Shown here: one piece after another, positions 9,694 to 20,589 of the stretch
Numbering within the stretch: position 1 is the stretch's first letter
Layout: every line of letters begins with the position of its first letter
Origin: Leptoclinus maculatus
Taxonomy: Eukaryota > Chordata > Actinopteri > Perciformes > Stichaeidae
Length of the DNA stretch: 64,000 nt
Reading direction: 5' to 3'
Assembly: GCA_032191485.1 (NCBI GenBank)
Contig: JAVDOI010000003.1
Coordinates: 4,963,694 to 5,027,693 of the forward strand
Notes under the pieces: model-generated
The model's database searches: none
What the model was told of the DNA's origin: nothing
Seen by the model: only the letters and a program-made list of their open reading frames with translations
Position numbers and translations under genes: made by a program

Positions 9694-10995
9694 CTTTAAT
9701 GCAGTGGCGGGCCGTGCATTTTATACCTGGGCCTTCACTGCTGTCCTGCAGCTGAAACACAGCTACGGTTATTATTTACTCCGTGTAAAAATTAAGCTCA
9801 ACACCTATAGATACACTAACTGCAGAGAATACGCCGAGACTGCGTCTCCTCTCTTCTCTGACTGCAGCTGGGAGTGCTGCGCGAGGCTTCTGTGAGAGTA
9901 CCTGTCTGTGAGTGCTTTGGGGCGGCTCACGGCAGCACCCGCTGCTCGTTCACGACAGTGCAGAACGGTACGTGCTTTCACGTCAGAGTCAAAACACCAC
10001 CAAAGTCTCCAATAACACAGAAAAAGTCGCTAGATTTGTCGCTAGCAGCTTTTGACAAAAAAAGTCTCCATGAGGGTTTGGAAATTCACCAGATTTAATA
10101 AGAAAGTCGCCAAGTTGCCAACACTGGCACCGCTAAATGTGTCCCCAGAGCAACATTGGATGTAACAACAGTTCCTATCACATATAAAACCAAACAAAAA
10201 TCCATCTTCATGAAAACAAGTTGTACAAATAATAATATACAAACAAGCATATTAAAGCTACTGCAGATGTAAAAACAAACGCATTTAACTTACCAGAGCT
10301 GCTGTTCACTATTTAAAGACAAAGTCCATCCTCCTTTCTTTGTTAATTAAGAGTTTAATCTCACGGTTGTTCAGTACATCTGTGTGTTTTAGTTCCAGTA
10401 AGAAGTCCTTCTCGATTCATGGACGCCAGTGAAGACAGTCGAGCCTCCTCAGTTGTATTACTTGAATACGTTTTAATGCGTTTGAGGCTGAAAATGTCCG
10501 CTCGACAGAGGCAGCAGATATTGGGATTGTCACCGCCCAACATGTCAGGCTAGCCCACTGACCAATCACGTATGGCTAGGCCAGCTAGCAGGCTCTGGCA
10601 CATCACAGAATACGCCCAACATGTCAAACTAAAGATCTGATTGGTTGAACACGATGACAATCAACAATATCGTCCCCATTCACTTAAACTGCACATGGAT
10701 TCACTTGTGAGTCTGCAGGCCTCGGGCCTCTCTTCTTACCTAGAGACACAGAGGTGAAATCTGATTGGATAAAAGCTCTACTTAAAACAAGCTGCACTGG
10801 AAGCAGAGCAACTGAGGAAGACAGTAGCTGTGCAATGAGAAAATAAGATAATGGGGAAAATATTTTTATAAATTATAATAAATGTAGTGCATTTAAGAAA
10901 AATGATTAAATTATAAAATAGCTATAACTTTGTGATTCTGTTTAGGCCAGCAGAGAAGGCCTTGAAGGCCCTAACGGCCCACCACTGCTTTAATG
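9694..10995. mobile_element. hAT-superfamily DNA transposon, internally deleted, with 8-bp target site duplication
   Basis: The element proper is 9702-10987 (1,286 bp). It is flanked by identical 8-bp direct repeats CTTTAATG (9694-9701 and 10988-10995), the target-duplication length of the hAT superfamily. The left end CAGTGGCGGGCCGT and the inverted right end CAGTGGTGGGCCGT agree at 13 of 14 positions, and subterminal GGCCTTCACTGCTG and GGCCTTCTCTGCTG are also alike. A minus-strand relic of the transposase C-terminus (10361-10543) supports the assignment. With no full transposase it is non-autonomous. The intact target duplication suggests a fairly recent insertion. Confidence 0.9.
10361..10543 (-). 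pseudogene. hAT transposase C-terminal (dimerisation region) relic
   Basis: A 60-codon open stretch contains FSLKRIKTYSSNT followed by RLSSLASMNRE. This matches the pattern 'FS.LKRIKTYLRNT...RL..LA..SI' of the hAT C-terminal dimerisation segment known from hAT transposases and their ZMYM- or ZBED-like relatives. The catalytic RNase-H-like core and the DNA-binding N-terminus are absent, so it cannot make an active transposase. It lies inside the element bounded by 9702 and 10987 and reads toward the left end. Similarity was judged by eye. Confidence 0.7.
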
Positions 10996-10999
10996 TAAA

Positions 11000-11320
11000 A
11001 ACATCAATCCAGGTATTAAAACTGACATTTCTTAAAGTTCAAGTTAACAATCTACTGTTTTAAATCAATCAATATTGTAGGACTAATTCTGATAGGGACT
11101 AATCTAGGCCATGAAATAAAATAATGTTAACGTCCTCATCAGACCCCCTCCTCGCCTCTTCCCAAAGCATCTATCGTTTTTACTTCATCCGTAACCACAG
11201 TGTAACATTACAATCAAGGCACAGGCCTGTTCTCTAAACTAAAACGATGCAAAGCTGAGTAAAAATATAGTTTTTAGAATAGTAGTTCATTCAATTTCAG
11301 CTCTCTACAAATTAATTTAA
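11000..11320. other. No feature recognised
   Basis: AT-rich DNA between the hAT element and a TG microsatellite. Confidence 0.45.
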
Positions 11321-11321
11321 A

Positions 11322-11324
<3 letters not shown>

Positions 11325-11357
<33 letters not shown>
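11325..11357. repeat. (TG)n microsatellite
   Basis: A perfect TG array of about 16 units. Confidence 0.97.
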
Positions 11358-11361
<4 letters not shown>

Positions 11362-11550
11362 AATCCTTCCTAAACCACACCTGTGCATGTGATGTATGAG
11401 GACCTGATTGAAAGCACAGGATAGGCATCTCCTGATCAGCACAGATATAAGGTGATTAATAGCTTTACTGATTAGCCAATCACCAGCCAACACAAAGGAA
11501 TAATCAGTTAATTGATCGTGGCAAAGAATTGTCTGATAGTGTTTTAGTGC

Positions 11551-11552
<2 letters not shown>
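11358..11552. other. Spacer between two TG arrays, no feature recognised
   Basis: About 195 bp of AT-rich DNA with ATTAATAGC and GATTAGCCAATCACC motifs. It could be a small CNE, but it is too short to judge. Confidence 0.3.

Positions 11553-11592
<40 letters not shown>
11553..11592. repeat. (TG)n microsatellite
   Basis: A perfect TG array of about 20 units. Confidence 0.97.
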
Positions 11593-11593
<1 letters not shown>

Positions 11594-11639
11594 CCTTTAG
11601 GCAGCTTCCATTTGTTTAGCAATGAGGGTATCAGTAAGA

Positions 11640-12050
11640 TAAGATGGTCAGTGGTCTGGCTTAGTCAGTGGTAAAGTACAGGACAACAACAACTGTACTG
11701 ACTCACTGAAAGACAAAACGTATGATTTGGTAGTGAAACCGGAAAAAATACAATTTGTTCTATCTTCTTGTGTGTCTTCTTGTATTGTTTTTGTTACATC
11801 TCGATTCATACCAAATGCCAAAAGTCCTTCTTCTTCTATAACATAAAGATCATTTTCATGACACATCCTGCACTCAGAGATGTGTTCACGAACCTCTCCC
11901 ATCATGTACCATCGCACTTCACTAGCTTGGTTAGCGATTTCTAAAAGAGCATGGCTGATGACTAATTAATTCACGACTCTCTTCCATGTAATGTACCTCA
12001 CCAGTCCACTCTGAATTACACTATGTCACTTTATGGAAGGTACAGGTTAA
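11640..12050. other. No feature recognised
   Basis: Contains a minus-strand open frame of 89 codons (11648-11917) without recognisable domains. Composition is neutral. Confidence 0.4.
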
Positions 12051-12057
12051 GGTTCTC

Positions 12058-12355
12058 TATTCCGAGCACTAATATAGTGGCAAACAACTATTTGCAATAT
12101 GAAGATGAAAGGTGAAAGATGTAATCCAAGCTTCTCTGTGCTTAGATTACCTCACTCGTACATGTGAGCGTGCCCCATTGGCTCAGCTGCTCTGCACTGC
12201 GCTCATATGACAGTTACAGCTCATAACGCCATTGAGCATGGAAGCACGTAGCACCCATCCTCCGGTTCCCCCTCACTTCAATACTGTTGGCTGTCAACAC
12301 TGTTGCGGTTGTTTGCACTGTTAGCTGCAAGCCATCGTCTCAGTCGCCGCCATGT
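12058..12355 (+). repeat. Dispersed repeat, family R2 (inverted copy near 44.8 kb)
   Basis: Positions 12061-12090 (start TCCGAGCACTAATATAG) match the reverse complement of 44897-44926 at 27 of 30 bases. A second shared segment with the core TTGTTTGCACTGTTAGC (near 12310-12325) matches the other strand near 44810-44830. The spacing differs, so one copy carries a deletion or insertion. I cannot name the family; it behaves like an old MITE or a gene-derived interspersed repeat. Confidence 0.65.
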
Positions 12356-12359
12356 TGAG

Positions 12360-12780
12360 AGCCGTGTGGAGGCAATAGATATGCTCTGCATTTCGTATTG
12401 AAGACATTCGGTAATATTTCTTTTGAATTCCCTTTAAATAACATACTCTGTATTCAATTGTCTTGAATTGTGGATTCATTATCAGTTTCCATATAATAGA
12501 AGGAAATCTTGATAGCCCACAATGCTTTGAGAGGCGACTCGCTCGCCATAGAACATGGAATTGGCCTTCACTTTGTTTCATGTGCCACTAATAGGTTTTC
12601 ACTTTAATTAGTCTGAGACGCCAAATATTCATCCTAAAAGATGGTAATACAACCATTACAACATATTTATGTTACGCATTTTGACTGTAAAGCTAGTGAA
12701 CTTTAATTTGTTTGTACTGTGACTGATTACATCCATGCACGTAAACAATAAAAAAGACATCTAAACCCAGGTAAGGTTGC
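12360..12780. other. No feature recognised
   Basis: AT-rich DNA with no open frame of note. Confidence 0.45.
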
Positions 12781-12929
12781 AATTCTGTCTGTAAATCACA
12801 ACCCTCCTATCACACACACACTCACACACAAGCTGCCAATGCTTTCACTCGTAGTCACACACTCCTCCCTGTCTATATTTGTATGACATGCCACTGCTTC
12901 TATTGTGTGCAGAGGTGTAGTCTCAGTAT

Positions 12930-12962
<33 letters not shown>
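12930..12962. repeat. (CA)n microsatellite
   Basis: A perfect CA array of about 16 units. Confidence 0.97.
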
Positions 12963-12964
<2 letters not shown>

Positions 12965-13275
12965 CTTTACATATGTTTGACTGTTAAAGAGAAGCCAACG
13001 CTGTGGTGGTGGCCGCCCTCCCAGGCCTATTGTACTCCAGCAGCACCTATGGGAATCAAATATGAACAAAGGACAGCGGGCGAGAGACATACAGGCATAT
13101 AGAGCAGGGAGACAGAGGGAGAGCTTCAGAGAGAAGAAGAAGACAGGGCGAAGGAGTCGCTGACACCTACACATCAAAGTGGTGGCGAGGTTCCACACAC
13201 ACAACAACACACTCTTTCCTTTGGTCACTTCATCATTATGTGGACTGTGAGCTGAGCAGTGAGTGACAGTGTGTG

Positions 13276-13277
<2 letters not shown>
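12963..13277. other. No clear feature
   Basis: Neutral composition. The purine-rich part (13080-13160) gives a long open minus-strand frame without known domains. Confidence 0.35.

Positions 13278-13318
<41 letters not shown>
13278..13318. repeat. (TG)n microsatellite
   Basis: A TG array of about 20 units. Confidence 0.97.
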
Positions 13319-13319
<1 letters not shown>

Positions 13320-13324
13320 TTCTT

Positions 13325-13565
13325 TTAACCTTAATTTACCCAGGAAAGTTGACAGAGCTCTGTGCAGTTTTCACACATTCATACTGGGAGCTGCCCAGTC
13401 CAACCAGTCTGCTACTAGTTAGGACTGCAACAGGGCTGTCGGAGGTTTCAAGTCTTGCTCATGAGCACTCAGAGTTAGTTGTTGGATTAGAGGAGAGTTA
13501 CTCACTCACTTCCCCCAAAGAGCACCTGAGGATAATCCCTGGAATTTCTTTCCATTGTTTTACAA
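13325..13565. repeat. Possible degenerate dispersed repeat
   Basis: Contains AATTTACCCAGGAAAGTTGA, then CACACATTCATACTGGGAGC and TCTTGCTCATGAGCACTC. These resemble the 'TTTACCCAGGAAAGT ... CACATTCATAC ... CTTGCTCA.GGGCAC' pattern of several teleost interspersed repeats. No second copy occurs in this window. Confidence 0.35.
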
Positions 13566-13599
13566 CAGCACCTCAGACAGAAACACTCATGTGTGTATA

Positions 13600-13620
13600 G
13601 GTGTGTGTGTGTGTGTGTGT
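13600..13620. repeat. (TG)n microsatellite
   Basis: A short TG array. Confidence 0.92.
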
Positions 13621-13624
13621 TACC

Positions 13625-14780
13625 GTGGGTGCCCAGACTTTAAACGGTGAAAACTGAACTATTTTTCCCAAAACACATGTGAGAACTAAAATGCAGTGCG
13701 AGTGCATTGGTGTATTGTCTGATTAAGGAAGCACAAGGCCCCATGAGCCCTGGAATAAATGACTTTAAGTTCGATTAATCAATATGTTTTTTCATGCCTC
13801 GGATCACTATATCTAATGTGAAATGGATCACGTTTAGTTCAGAACACAATCTATAACCTCTGTTAACTCATTCTTTCTTCTTCAAGCCTGAAACCTCAGC
13901 CTGCGCTCTGCTCCACTGTTCTCATCAACAGGCAGCTGCTTTCAGTGGAATAAAGCTCTGAATAATCCCGTGTAAACCAACGTCTAAGCACTATAAAATA
14001 TAATATATATATAAACGAATGAAGAGACAGAGTGGAGCATTTAGCAGCTAAAGAGACATATTTCCATCAGGAGTTGGTGGAGACCCAAACAGGGCTGAAT
14101 ACATGGACTGATGAGCAGACTAAACTGCTATTATCTTCTCTCTTCATGCATTCAGTGAGACATGCACACTGATATTCTGCCCAGTCGGAAGGAAAGAAAA
14201 CTTTCTGCAAAGCGTGACTAGGTTGAATTTGAATATATATAACAAAATATATATATACATTTTGTTTTATGTGGACGTTTTTGAATTCAGCGAAGCGAAA
14301 GTGACGTATTCCAACAAGTGACGTGCAAAGCGAGCAATGCTGTTAAAAGTGATGTGATGTAATAACAAGTATGAATCGCGCCGGGGTGCGCTGGGGGTTT
14401 TAGGAAGCGCTAGCAGGCTTGATCTTGTCTTCCCAAGACTAATGCATAGGGTGAACACCAACCCAGTACCCTCACATGTATGTTATTGGTATCACTACCA
14501 GCCAACAGTGGCAGCACTGAGGGGTTTATACTGAAAAAATAACCTAATGATCATATTATTTTGACATACTTATCTCTACTTGGAGGATCCATTTTTTTCA
14601 CAGATGTGTTATAAACTGGTCACACACAGTTTGGAGAGCTGTTCACAAGGTATGAGGTCTATGAAAAAGATCCTTACTAGGTACTACAAGATCTAGTCCG
14701 CCTCTGTTGCTTTGATTTCGACCCATATTGTTTTTAATGTCTGTTGTGAGTCCCCCAACTTTAATGACAGGAAATAATAA
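13625..14780. other. No feature recognised
   Basis: AT-rich DNA with small TATATA stretches (about 13995-14015, 14232-14258) and a short GC-rich patch near 14375-14410. Parts may be old repeat, but nothing can be assigned. Confidence 0.4.
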
Positions 14781-14785
14781 TTGAG

Positions 14786-15155
14786 TGTCACAGCTCTGCC
14801 ACTACTATCCTGTTTGTCCCACCTCTCACTCACCTGATCAGTTCATTCAGTGCACCTGCTCACTCTGCCTCACACACACACTCACTGTCAGGTCGTTCTC
14901 CGCTTCCATGCAAGACTTTCCCGCGTACCCCCTTTGGACTGATTCCCCGTTACCGACCCTGCCTGTTCTGGACTACCCCGCCTTGCCTCTGCCCCGGTAA
15001 CTCACTCGGCCTTCTGTCCCCGAGACCACGAGATCCTGCCGCTGTTTCCCGGTGCTTATTCTGCCCGTTGTGTGTCCAGAAGAGAATAAAGCTTTGATTG
15101 AAATCATCCCTTGCGTCTGTCGTACTGCTCCTCGGTCCTTACTACACCCGTTACA
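14786..15155 (+). mobile_element. Probable solo LTR of a Ty3/Gypsy-type retrotransposon
   Basis: The segment starts TGTCACAG and ends CCGTTACA, the TG...CA ends of an LTR. It is C/T-rich with an AATAAA polyadenylation signal (15085-15090) followed by TTGATTGAA and a short 3' part, the usual R-U5 layout. Flanking hexamers ATTGAG (14780-14785) and ATCGAG (15156-15161) differ at one base and may be a target duplication. No internal gag-pol, primer-binding site or second LTR is nearby, so it is probably a solo LTR left by recombination. I recognise similar sequence from fish genomes, without a database check. Confidence 0.65.
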
Positions 15156-15159
15156 ATCG

Positions 15160-15595
15160 AGTACACCTTTAAACTGCTTCTTGTATTCCAATCAGTTAAC
15201 CTTGGGTTTGTGTTTTCCATATTTATCGATGCTCTTTGTGGGCATTGTCAGCTCATGTTTGATTGACAGACAACAAAGGGGGTCACCCAAATACATGTAG
15301 GTCCTACAGGGCTAGCAGCTGGACACACAATTGTTGAATCAATGGTATTGATTAACAACCCTCCCTACATACAAACTATGCTCATTTTGTGCAATACGGC
15401 AAATGTGCACCTTGGAAACACGTTTAAACATGTGAAATAGCCCCTATGAACTCATGTAGTTAGATAGATATGTAGTTTGAAAGCCACGTTGGGCACCTTG
15501 ATACCTTGATGTTTGTGACGATCTGTGGCTTTACGTGGCTGTGTGCCACAGTGCAGACACATTCTGCTGGCCTGTGTAACATCCATAAAGTGTTA
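15160..15595. other. No feature recognised
   Basis: AT-rich unique-looking DNA. Confidence 0.45.
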
Positions 15596-15599
15596 CGAC

Positions 15600-15995
15600 A
15601 ATCACCTCAGCGCTTTACCTCTTCCCCGTCGCTCTGCGGCCCTGAAACAGTGGCCATTAACATTTGAAGCAGGAGCAGAAAAAAGCCCCTAATTGGTGCT
15701 CCGGTGATACCACAGGCCTGATATTCTGTGGAAAGCAGGGCTTCGGAGGGCCATTAATTAACCTTAGTGCTATGATTACTACTTACATTAGAAGGGAATA
15801 CATTAGAGGTGGCAGCGGGCCCCTTTTTTTCTGCCCTGCACTTCAGAGGGGCCCCGGCGGAGCGCTCCATGCCCCCGCGAGCCACGATATGTTAACGGGG
15901 AAGCAACTAATTAGATGTCAAAAATTCATAAGGCCTCTCTTTAATATTGCATATCTATCCCTGGCCTGTCACTTCAAAACAAGGGGGATTGCATA
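15600..15995. promoter_or_regulatory. Putative conserved non-coding element (strong by appearance)
   Basis: Repeat-free, highly mixed sequence contains AACAGTGGCCATTAAC, CCCCTAATTGGTGC, GGCCATTAATTAACC, AACTAATTAGATG and TTCATAAGGCC. Several are palindromic TAATTA-type homeodomain sites. One plus-strand frame (15664-15996) stays open for 110 codons but shows no domain. The block ends abruptly at a poly-C tract. Conservation is inferred from texture. Confidence 0.45.
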
Positions 15996-16016
15996 AACAG
16001 GGCGACCGCAACACAA

Positions 16017-16255
16017 CCCCCCCCCCCCCCCCCCCCCCCCCCTCATCCCCGTCATGGGAGCTGGGAAGGGGGGGGTGAGGTGGGGTGGGGTGTACTGCTG
16101 ATGAGGGACAGGATGGGAGGGGAGGGGAGGGGGGGGGGGGCGGTGCTGCTTGAAGGTGAAGAGGAGGAGGAGTGGGAAGACAGAGAAAAGAAGAGGAAGA
16201 AGACGTAAAGAGAAAGAAGAAAGGAAAGAAAAAAGAGAGAATCAAAGAAAGTTCT
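16017..16255. repeat. Composite low-complexity tract: poly-C, G-rich, then polypurine
   Basis: A 26-bp poly-C run (16017-16042) is followed by a G-rich segment with many G3+ runs (16066-16140, including 12 consecutive G). A polypurine stretch of about 100 bp (16153-16250) made almost only of A and G comes next. Such DNA can form G-quadruplex and triplex structures. Confidence 0.9.
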
Positions 16256-16560
16256 TGACGAATCCCACAGAGGACGGCTCTGTCACATCATCAAGTCTCC
16301 CTCGCTATAGATAGCACACAACACACTGAACATCAGGGAGGGAGGCTGAACCCACCAAACTCTGTCCACCTTCCCTTTACCTGAGGTTCAGCTTTATGAT
16401 GCTAATGTATGGTGTATCAGTATAATCGTGTTTTATATGAGGGCACAGTCGTGTAAGGAAGAGACATGAATGCACGTCTAGGACTAGCTCAGATTTTCAC
16501 AAATGAAGACGGCATCTAATTAAAAATGAAGAATAAAATGTATTACTGTTGGTACTAACC
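16256..16560. other. No feature recognised
   Basis: Neutral to AT-rich DNA. Nothing distinctive. Confidence 0.4.
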
Positions 16561-16594
16561 CATACAGATAATTTGGTTCTATTTTATTTATGTA

Positions 16595-16735
16595 TTTATT
16601 GTATTTATTTTACCTTTATTTCACCAGATAAGTCAATTGAGAACCAGTTCTCATTCACAACGACGACCTGGTCAAACAGGAAGCAACAGGAAGCAAGTCG
16701 TTACAAATAAAACATAGAAACATCTCAATCATACA
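16595..16735. repeat. Dispersed teleost repeat ('TTTACCTTTATTTAACCAGGTAAGTC' type)
   Basis: The run TTTTACCTTTATTTCACCAG, then GATAAGTCAATTGAGAACC, GTTCTCATTCACAACG and ACGACCTGGTC closely follows the pattern of an interspersed repeat very common in ray-finned fish. This is recognition from memory; the family name is not certain. The copy is diverged and lacks clear target duplications. Confidence 0.6.
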
Positions 16736-16779
16736 ACAACAACATCATCATAACAGATTTCATAACATATTTGAGATAT

Positions 16780-17510
16780 GTGTATCAGAAAGTTCTGCCT
16801 TAACTTAACTTCAGTGGAGGTCAATGGAATTTTTGCAAGCGTTGAAAAGTTACATTTTGAAAAGTTCACCTATCGTTTCAGAAAGCGTGTTTTCTAAAGA
16901 ACACACTGAACAGTGTTCGTCAAAACCTCTTTCTATAATGTGTCCACTATAATAAATATTATTATGAAATCGTTAATTGATAGTTAATTAAACCATATTC
17001 ATAATTATGTTACTGCTATTTAACAAGGGGATGATAATTCATTATTACTTATTATTAATAATGCTATATTGTTATTTTATCATGAGTGTGTGTAACGTGA
17101 AATAATTACTTTATAATCTTTATATTGTATCATCGTTAATAAGTGGTGATAACAACTACATTCTGATTACATTAGTAACTATTAACAGCTTGTTGTTGCA
17201 CACGTTATAACATGTTCTGTACTGTCTTGAGTTAATGATTACCTAATGATTTGTGAAACATCTATAAACATTACATAGATCAATGGACCTAAAGAAAACG
17301 ATTAACCATTTACAAAACTTTACAAAGATTTCATATTAATAGGTTTTACAAACCATCTCAACATTTAACAATATGCTGTTCAAATATCATCATTTGTAAA
17401 CATTAATAATCATTTATACAGTAACATCACTTTTGAGATTGGTTTACTATTAATCTACTATTTATTAATGATGTTATGATATAACAGATATTGTAAAGTG
17501 TTGCAAAAGA
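16780..17510. repeat. AT-rich dispersed repeat (degenerate TTATTAATGATTAT-type)
   Basis: Very AT-rich sequence with many variants of TTATTAATGATGTTATG, TAATAATCATTTATACAG and GTTAATTGATAGTTAATTAAAC, ending in GTAAAGTGTTGCAA. I associate this texture with a long AT-rich MITE-like family in fish ('...AATGATTGTAAAGTGTTACC'). No open reading frame. Boundaries are approximate. Confidence 0.4.
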
Positions 17511-17598
17511 TTCTCCAAAGATCCGCATCTTTTTAAGTTTTGAAGCATGGGTCCTCTTATCCAACCTCAACGACAAAAACAGCATCGCAAACACAATT

Positions 17599-17616
17599 CC
17601 CCCCCCCCCCCCCCCC
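17599..17616. repeat. Poly-C tract (18 bp) followed by (AC)n
   Basis: A run of 18 C continues into a short AC array. Confidence 0.95.
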
Positions 17617-17624
17617 ACACACAC

Positions 17625-19165
17625 TGTATCATGGTGGAGGCAGGAAATCTCAGAGACCGATGCCTCAAAACCTGGACGAATGGAACCAAAACCATCTGCA
17701 TAAAGAGACGAGATGTTCTTCTTTTTGTTTTTGTAATGCTCTGAGTGCTCTATACTCACCTTGCTGCAGTGTTGTACAAGTGTACTCCAGCACCCCGTGA
17801 CATCACAAAGCACAACAGGCTTGATATTGTCCAGCAGTGAAACTGCTTCTCAGCCTGCTGTTGAGTTACTCTTCAAGATTCTGACTGATGCAATATTTGC
17901 AAACTGGGTCATTTATAGAAAAGGCACTTGAGAAAACAACCGTGAGCTTTTGATTATATCTCATAATCTTCATCAGATAGACTTTGCCCGTTCTAAGCCA
18001 ATACAGACAAGAAGTCCTTAAAGTGCTCAGAGAAACAAAGGCCACTGGTCCGCCTCCATCTGTTGATGAAGATCAACAGCTAATGTAACCTTGTGGCAAG
18101 ATTCCCAAGAAATATTTTCAAATATTTGGCTTTAATTAAATATCTGATAAATACATATGGTCCTCTTATGCTTTTACAAAGGTATCTCAGGAAACAGAAA
18201 ATAAAACGTATTATTATTCATAATTAACTTATTAACAACAAATCTTGTCCTCAAGCTTTGTGCGCTTTATTCATAGTAATAGCAATGGTCCAAAATGATG
18301 TGAAATTACATGGTTTTAAGTAAAAAACCTGGCCGGCTGGTGTTGATTCCAGACTATACGCACCCTATAGAATATAATAGAGGGATGGCACAGGCTGCAA
18401 ATAACACATAAACACTACGTATTAACAACACACCACTATAACCCTCTAATGTGGATTATTACAGGCCTACTATGGAAGATGCAAAGTATAGAAATACAAC
18501 AATACAATCAAAACTGATATTAAGCGACACAAGAATACAACATATTTTAAAAAAATAATAAAATAGGAATAATTAGCAAAATGCTGATTGCTGAGAAATT
18601 GCGAGATTGCTGCTATCGACCAGAACACATGTCAACATGTGAAGAGGGAGAGCACTGGCACAGTCATGCTTCTGTGGCGCAGCATGTTAGTAGCTTAACG
18701 TTAGCATTGTACCTCTGGCAGCTGCATTCACTCTTCAGAAAAATCATAAAAGTGGTGTTCATTTGTTAAGATTGCTGAACAAAAACGTGTAAATATCATT
18801 GACCTTTGTTTGCCACAGAGCTTATATTGAGGGAACCGGGGGGGGGCGGTGCTTAATTCTGGGGTTGGCCTTCAAAAAAAAACATCATCCCTGCAGCACT
18901 CTTTACCTGAGGGCCTACGACCAGTGTTCAGGTATGGAACGTGGAGGGTGTTGCTATAGCATTAGTAATAATAAAGCAAGCTAGCAAATAGCCTGAAGCT
19001 GCCAGCAGTACAAAGAAATGTAGATCGACATAAACAGCCTGTACAGAGAGCACATGGACAGAGGAGGAGGAGGCACCATGCTCCTCTCTAGAGCCTCCTA
19101 ACAGAAAAAAGTTCAAATGAACCTCATCCGTTTAAAATTTCAAATGAAGTGTTTATTTGCCAACA
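17625..19165. other. No clear feature
   Basis: AT-rich DNA without assignable repeats. Short frames are open by chance. A G-run (18838-18846) and a GAGG repeat (19060-19074) are the only low-complexity points. Confidence 0.4.
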
Positions 19166-19169
19166 CAGA

Positions 19170-19345
19170 CGTCTTAACGCATTCTTTTATGCTCCCTAAA
19201 TGACCATATGCCTCTAAGAACCTGACCCAGCAATGTCATCTTAAAGGAAATTCATTTCCTCTCCCCCTCTCTCTGTAATCACCTCCCTCTCCAATATATG
19301 CAGCATTAAAGGACTTTATGAGAGCCAGGCGTGTCAATAAATACA
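19170..19345. promoter_or_regulatory. Putative conserved non-coding element (weak)
   Basis: Repeat-poor sequence with TCTTAACGCATTC, CTTAAAGGAAATTC, CTGTAATCACCTCC and AGCATTAAAGG, similar in texture to the other CNE candidates. Confidence 0.25.
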
Positions 19346-19349
19346 AGAA

Positions 19350-20500
19350 AGCAGGATCTGTTTTTACAAACCACTAGCCCACAAAGAAAACAAAATGTTT
19401 GCTTGAAGGTGATCCTCACAGTCTGCACTTCATTCACGTTCCAGACTCAAAGCAGCGGCAATAACAATCACTTCTTCCTGTCATATTGTGGGCTGTTTGC
19501 ATGCGCCCAGACGACTCACTCATTCATGGGTGAAGTCTGATTGTTACGCTGCGCCCAGCGGCGACGCACCAGTGTGTTACTGCGAGGACGCATATTTCAG
19601 AAAAGTCTCGAGTCATCTGTCTAAATACATTTCCTCCACTGTCTGTTTGTGTTGGCTCGCGTGAAGTATCGGCGTTCATGTTCTGTGTGGCTTTATGGAG
19701 ATGATAAGTCATAGTCAAACTGATTGTGATTGTGGAAATAAAGAAGAGGGAAAGCTGCAGGATCAAAAGCTGTTTGATTTCCAATGAGGTTTGACGGGAT
19801 GCAGATACTTCTAACGGCTGTAATGCAACATAAAGTTAGATTTGCCCGCATTAGGACTGCCAGATAAACAACCTGGCAAAAAACAGACACGGCTGACTTC
19901 TCCTCCTCTTATTAGTAGAAGCAGGGTTTTCATGGAAGTGGCTTTATTACTTACAAACAAATTCCCCTTTTACACAGAGATTCCACAATAATTTTGCTGT
20001 GGAAAAAGATCCGCCATTACGCTGACTTTTAAATTTTCCCCACTGAACCAAACAACGGTGACTCCAGTGGATCCAGAGGCCAACATCTAGTATGCACCGT
20101 GCAGACAGTATGACTTTGTTCAAGGGTTTTGTTTTATCATTTTTTCATTTTTTCTCATCATTGAGATATCAGCAAACCCTGTCTTTGGATTCTTAAAAAA
20201 AAAGTAATAAGAGATGTAAGAGACACATTGTTCAAGTCATGAGATGCAAATACATATGAAAGCCGGTGATGGTTGTATTTTTAGACGTGACGCTCCGGAG
20301 TTATTGGACGTACAGCACAACGGCGCCTTAATGCACAGGCTGGCAGTAAACATGTTGCTTTCACACAATTCTGCAAATAGTATTATATTATAAGTATTAT
20401 TGTGGGCAACGGACGTTGATTTAGAATTTGAATGTCAATGTTATGAATAAAGCAGCTGGATAGCCACACTTCATATTGTGGTTATTGATTAATTTGTGTT
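19350..20500. other. No clear feature
   Basis: Neutral composition with short chance frames on both strands. The part around 19480-19620 is mildly GC-rich. No repeat family was identified. Confidence 0.4.
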
Positions 20501-20509
20501 GCTGTCCGC

Positions 20510-20585
20510 TGAAGGGGGGGTGCTGGAGGGAAGGGTCCCCAAAACATTCGTAGCCCCAGGGCCTGAAGTTATATTACGGCACTGC
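20510..20585. repeat. Possible right end of an hAT-like repeat
   Basis: The run GGTCCCCAAAACATTCG, then AGCCCCAGGGCCTGAAG ending in TTACGGCACTG resembles the end of an hAT-type repeat: its inverted terminus would be CAGTGCCGTAA. The matching left end was not found, so this is a fragment or a misreading. Confidence 0.3.
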
Positions 20586-20589
20586 TGGC

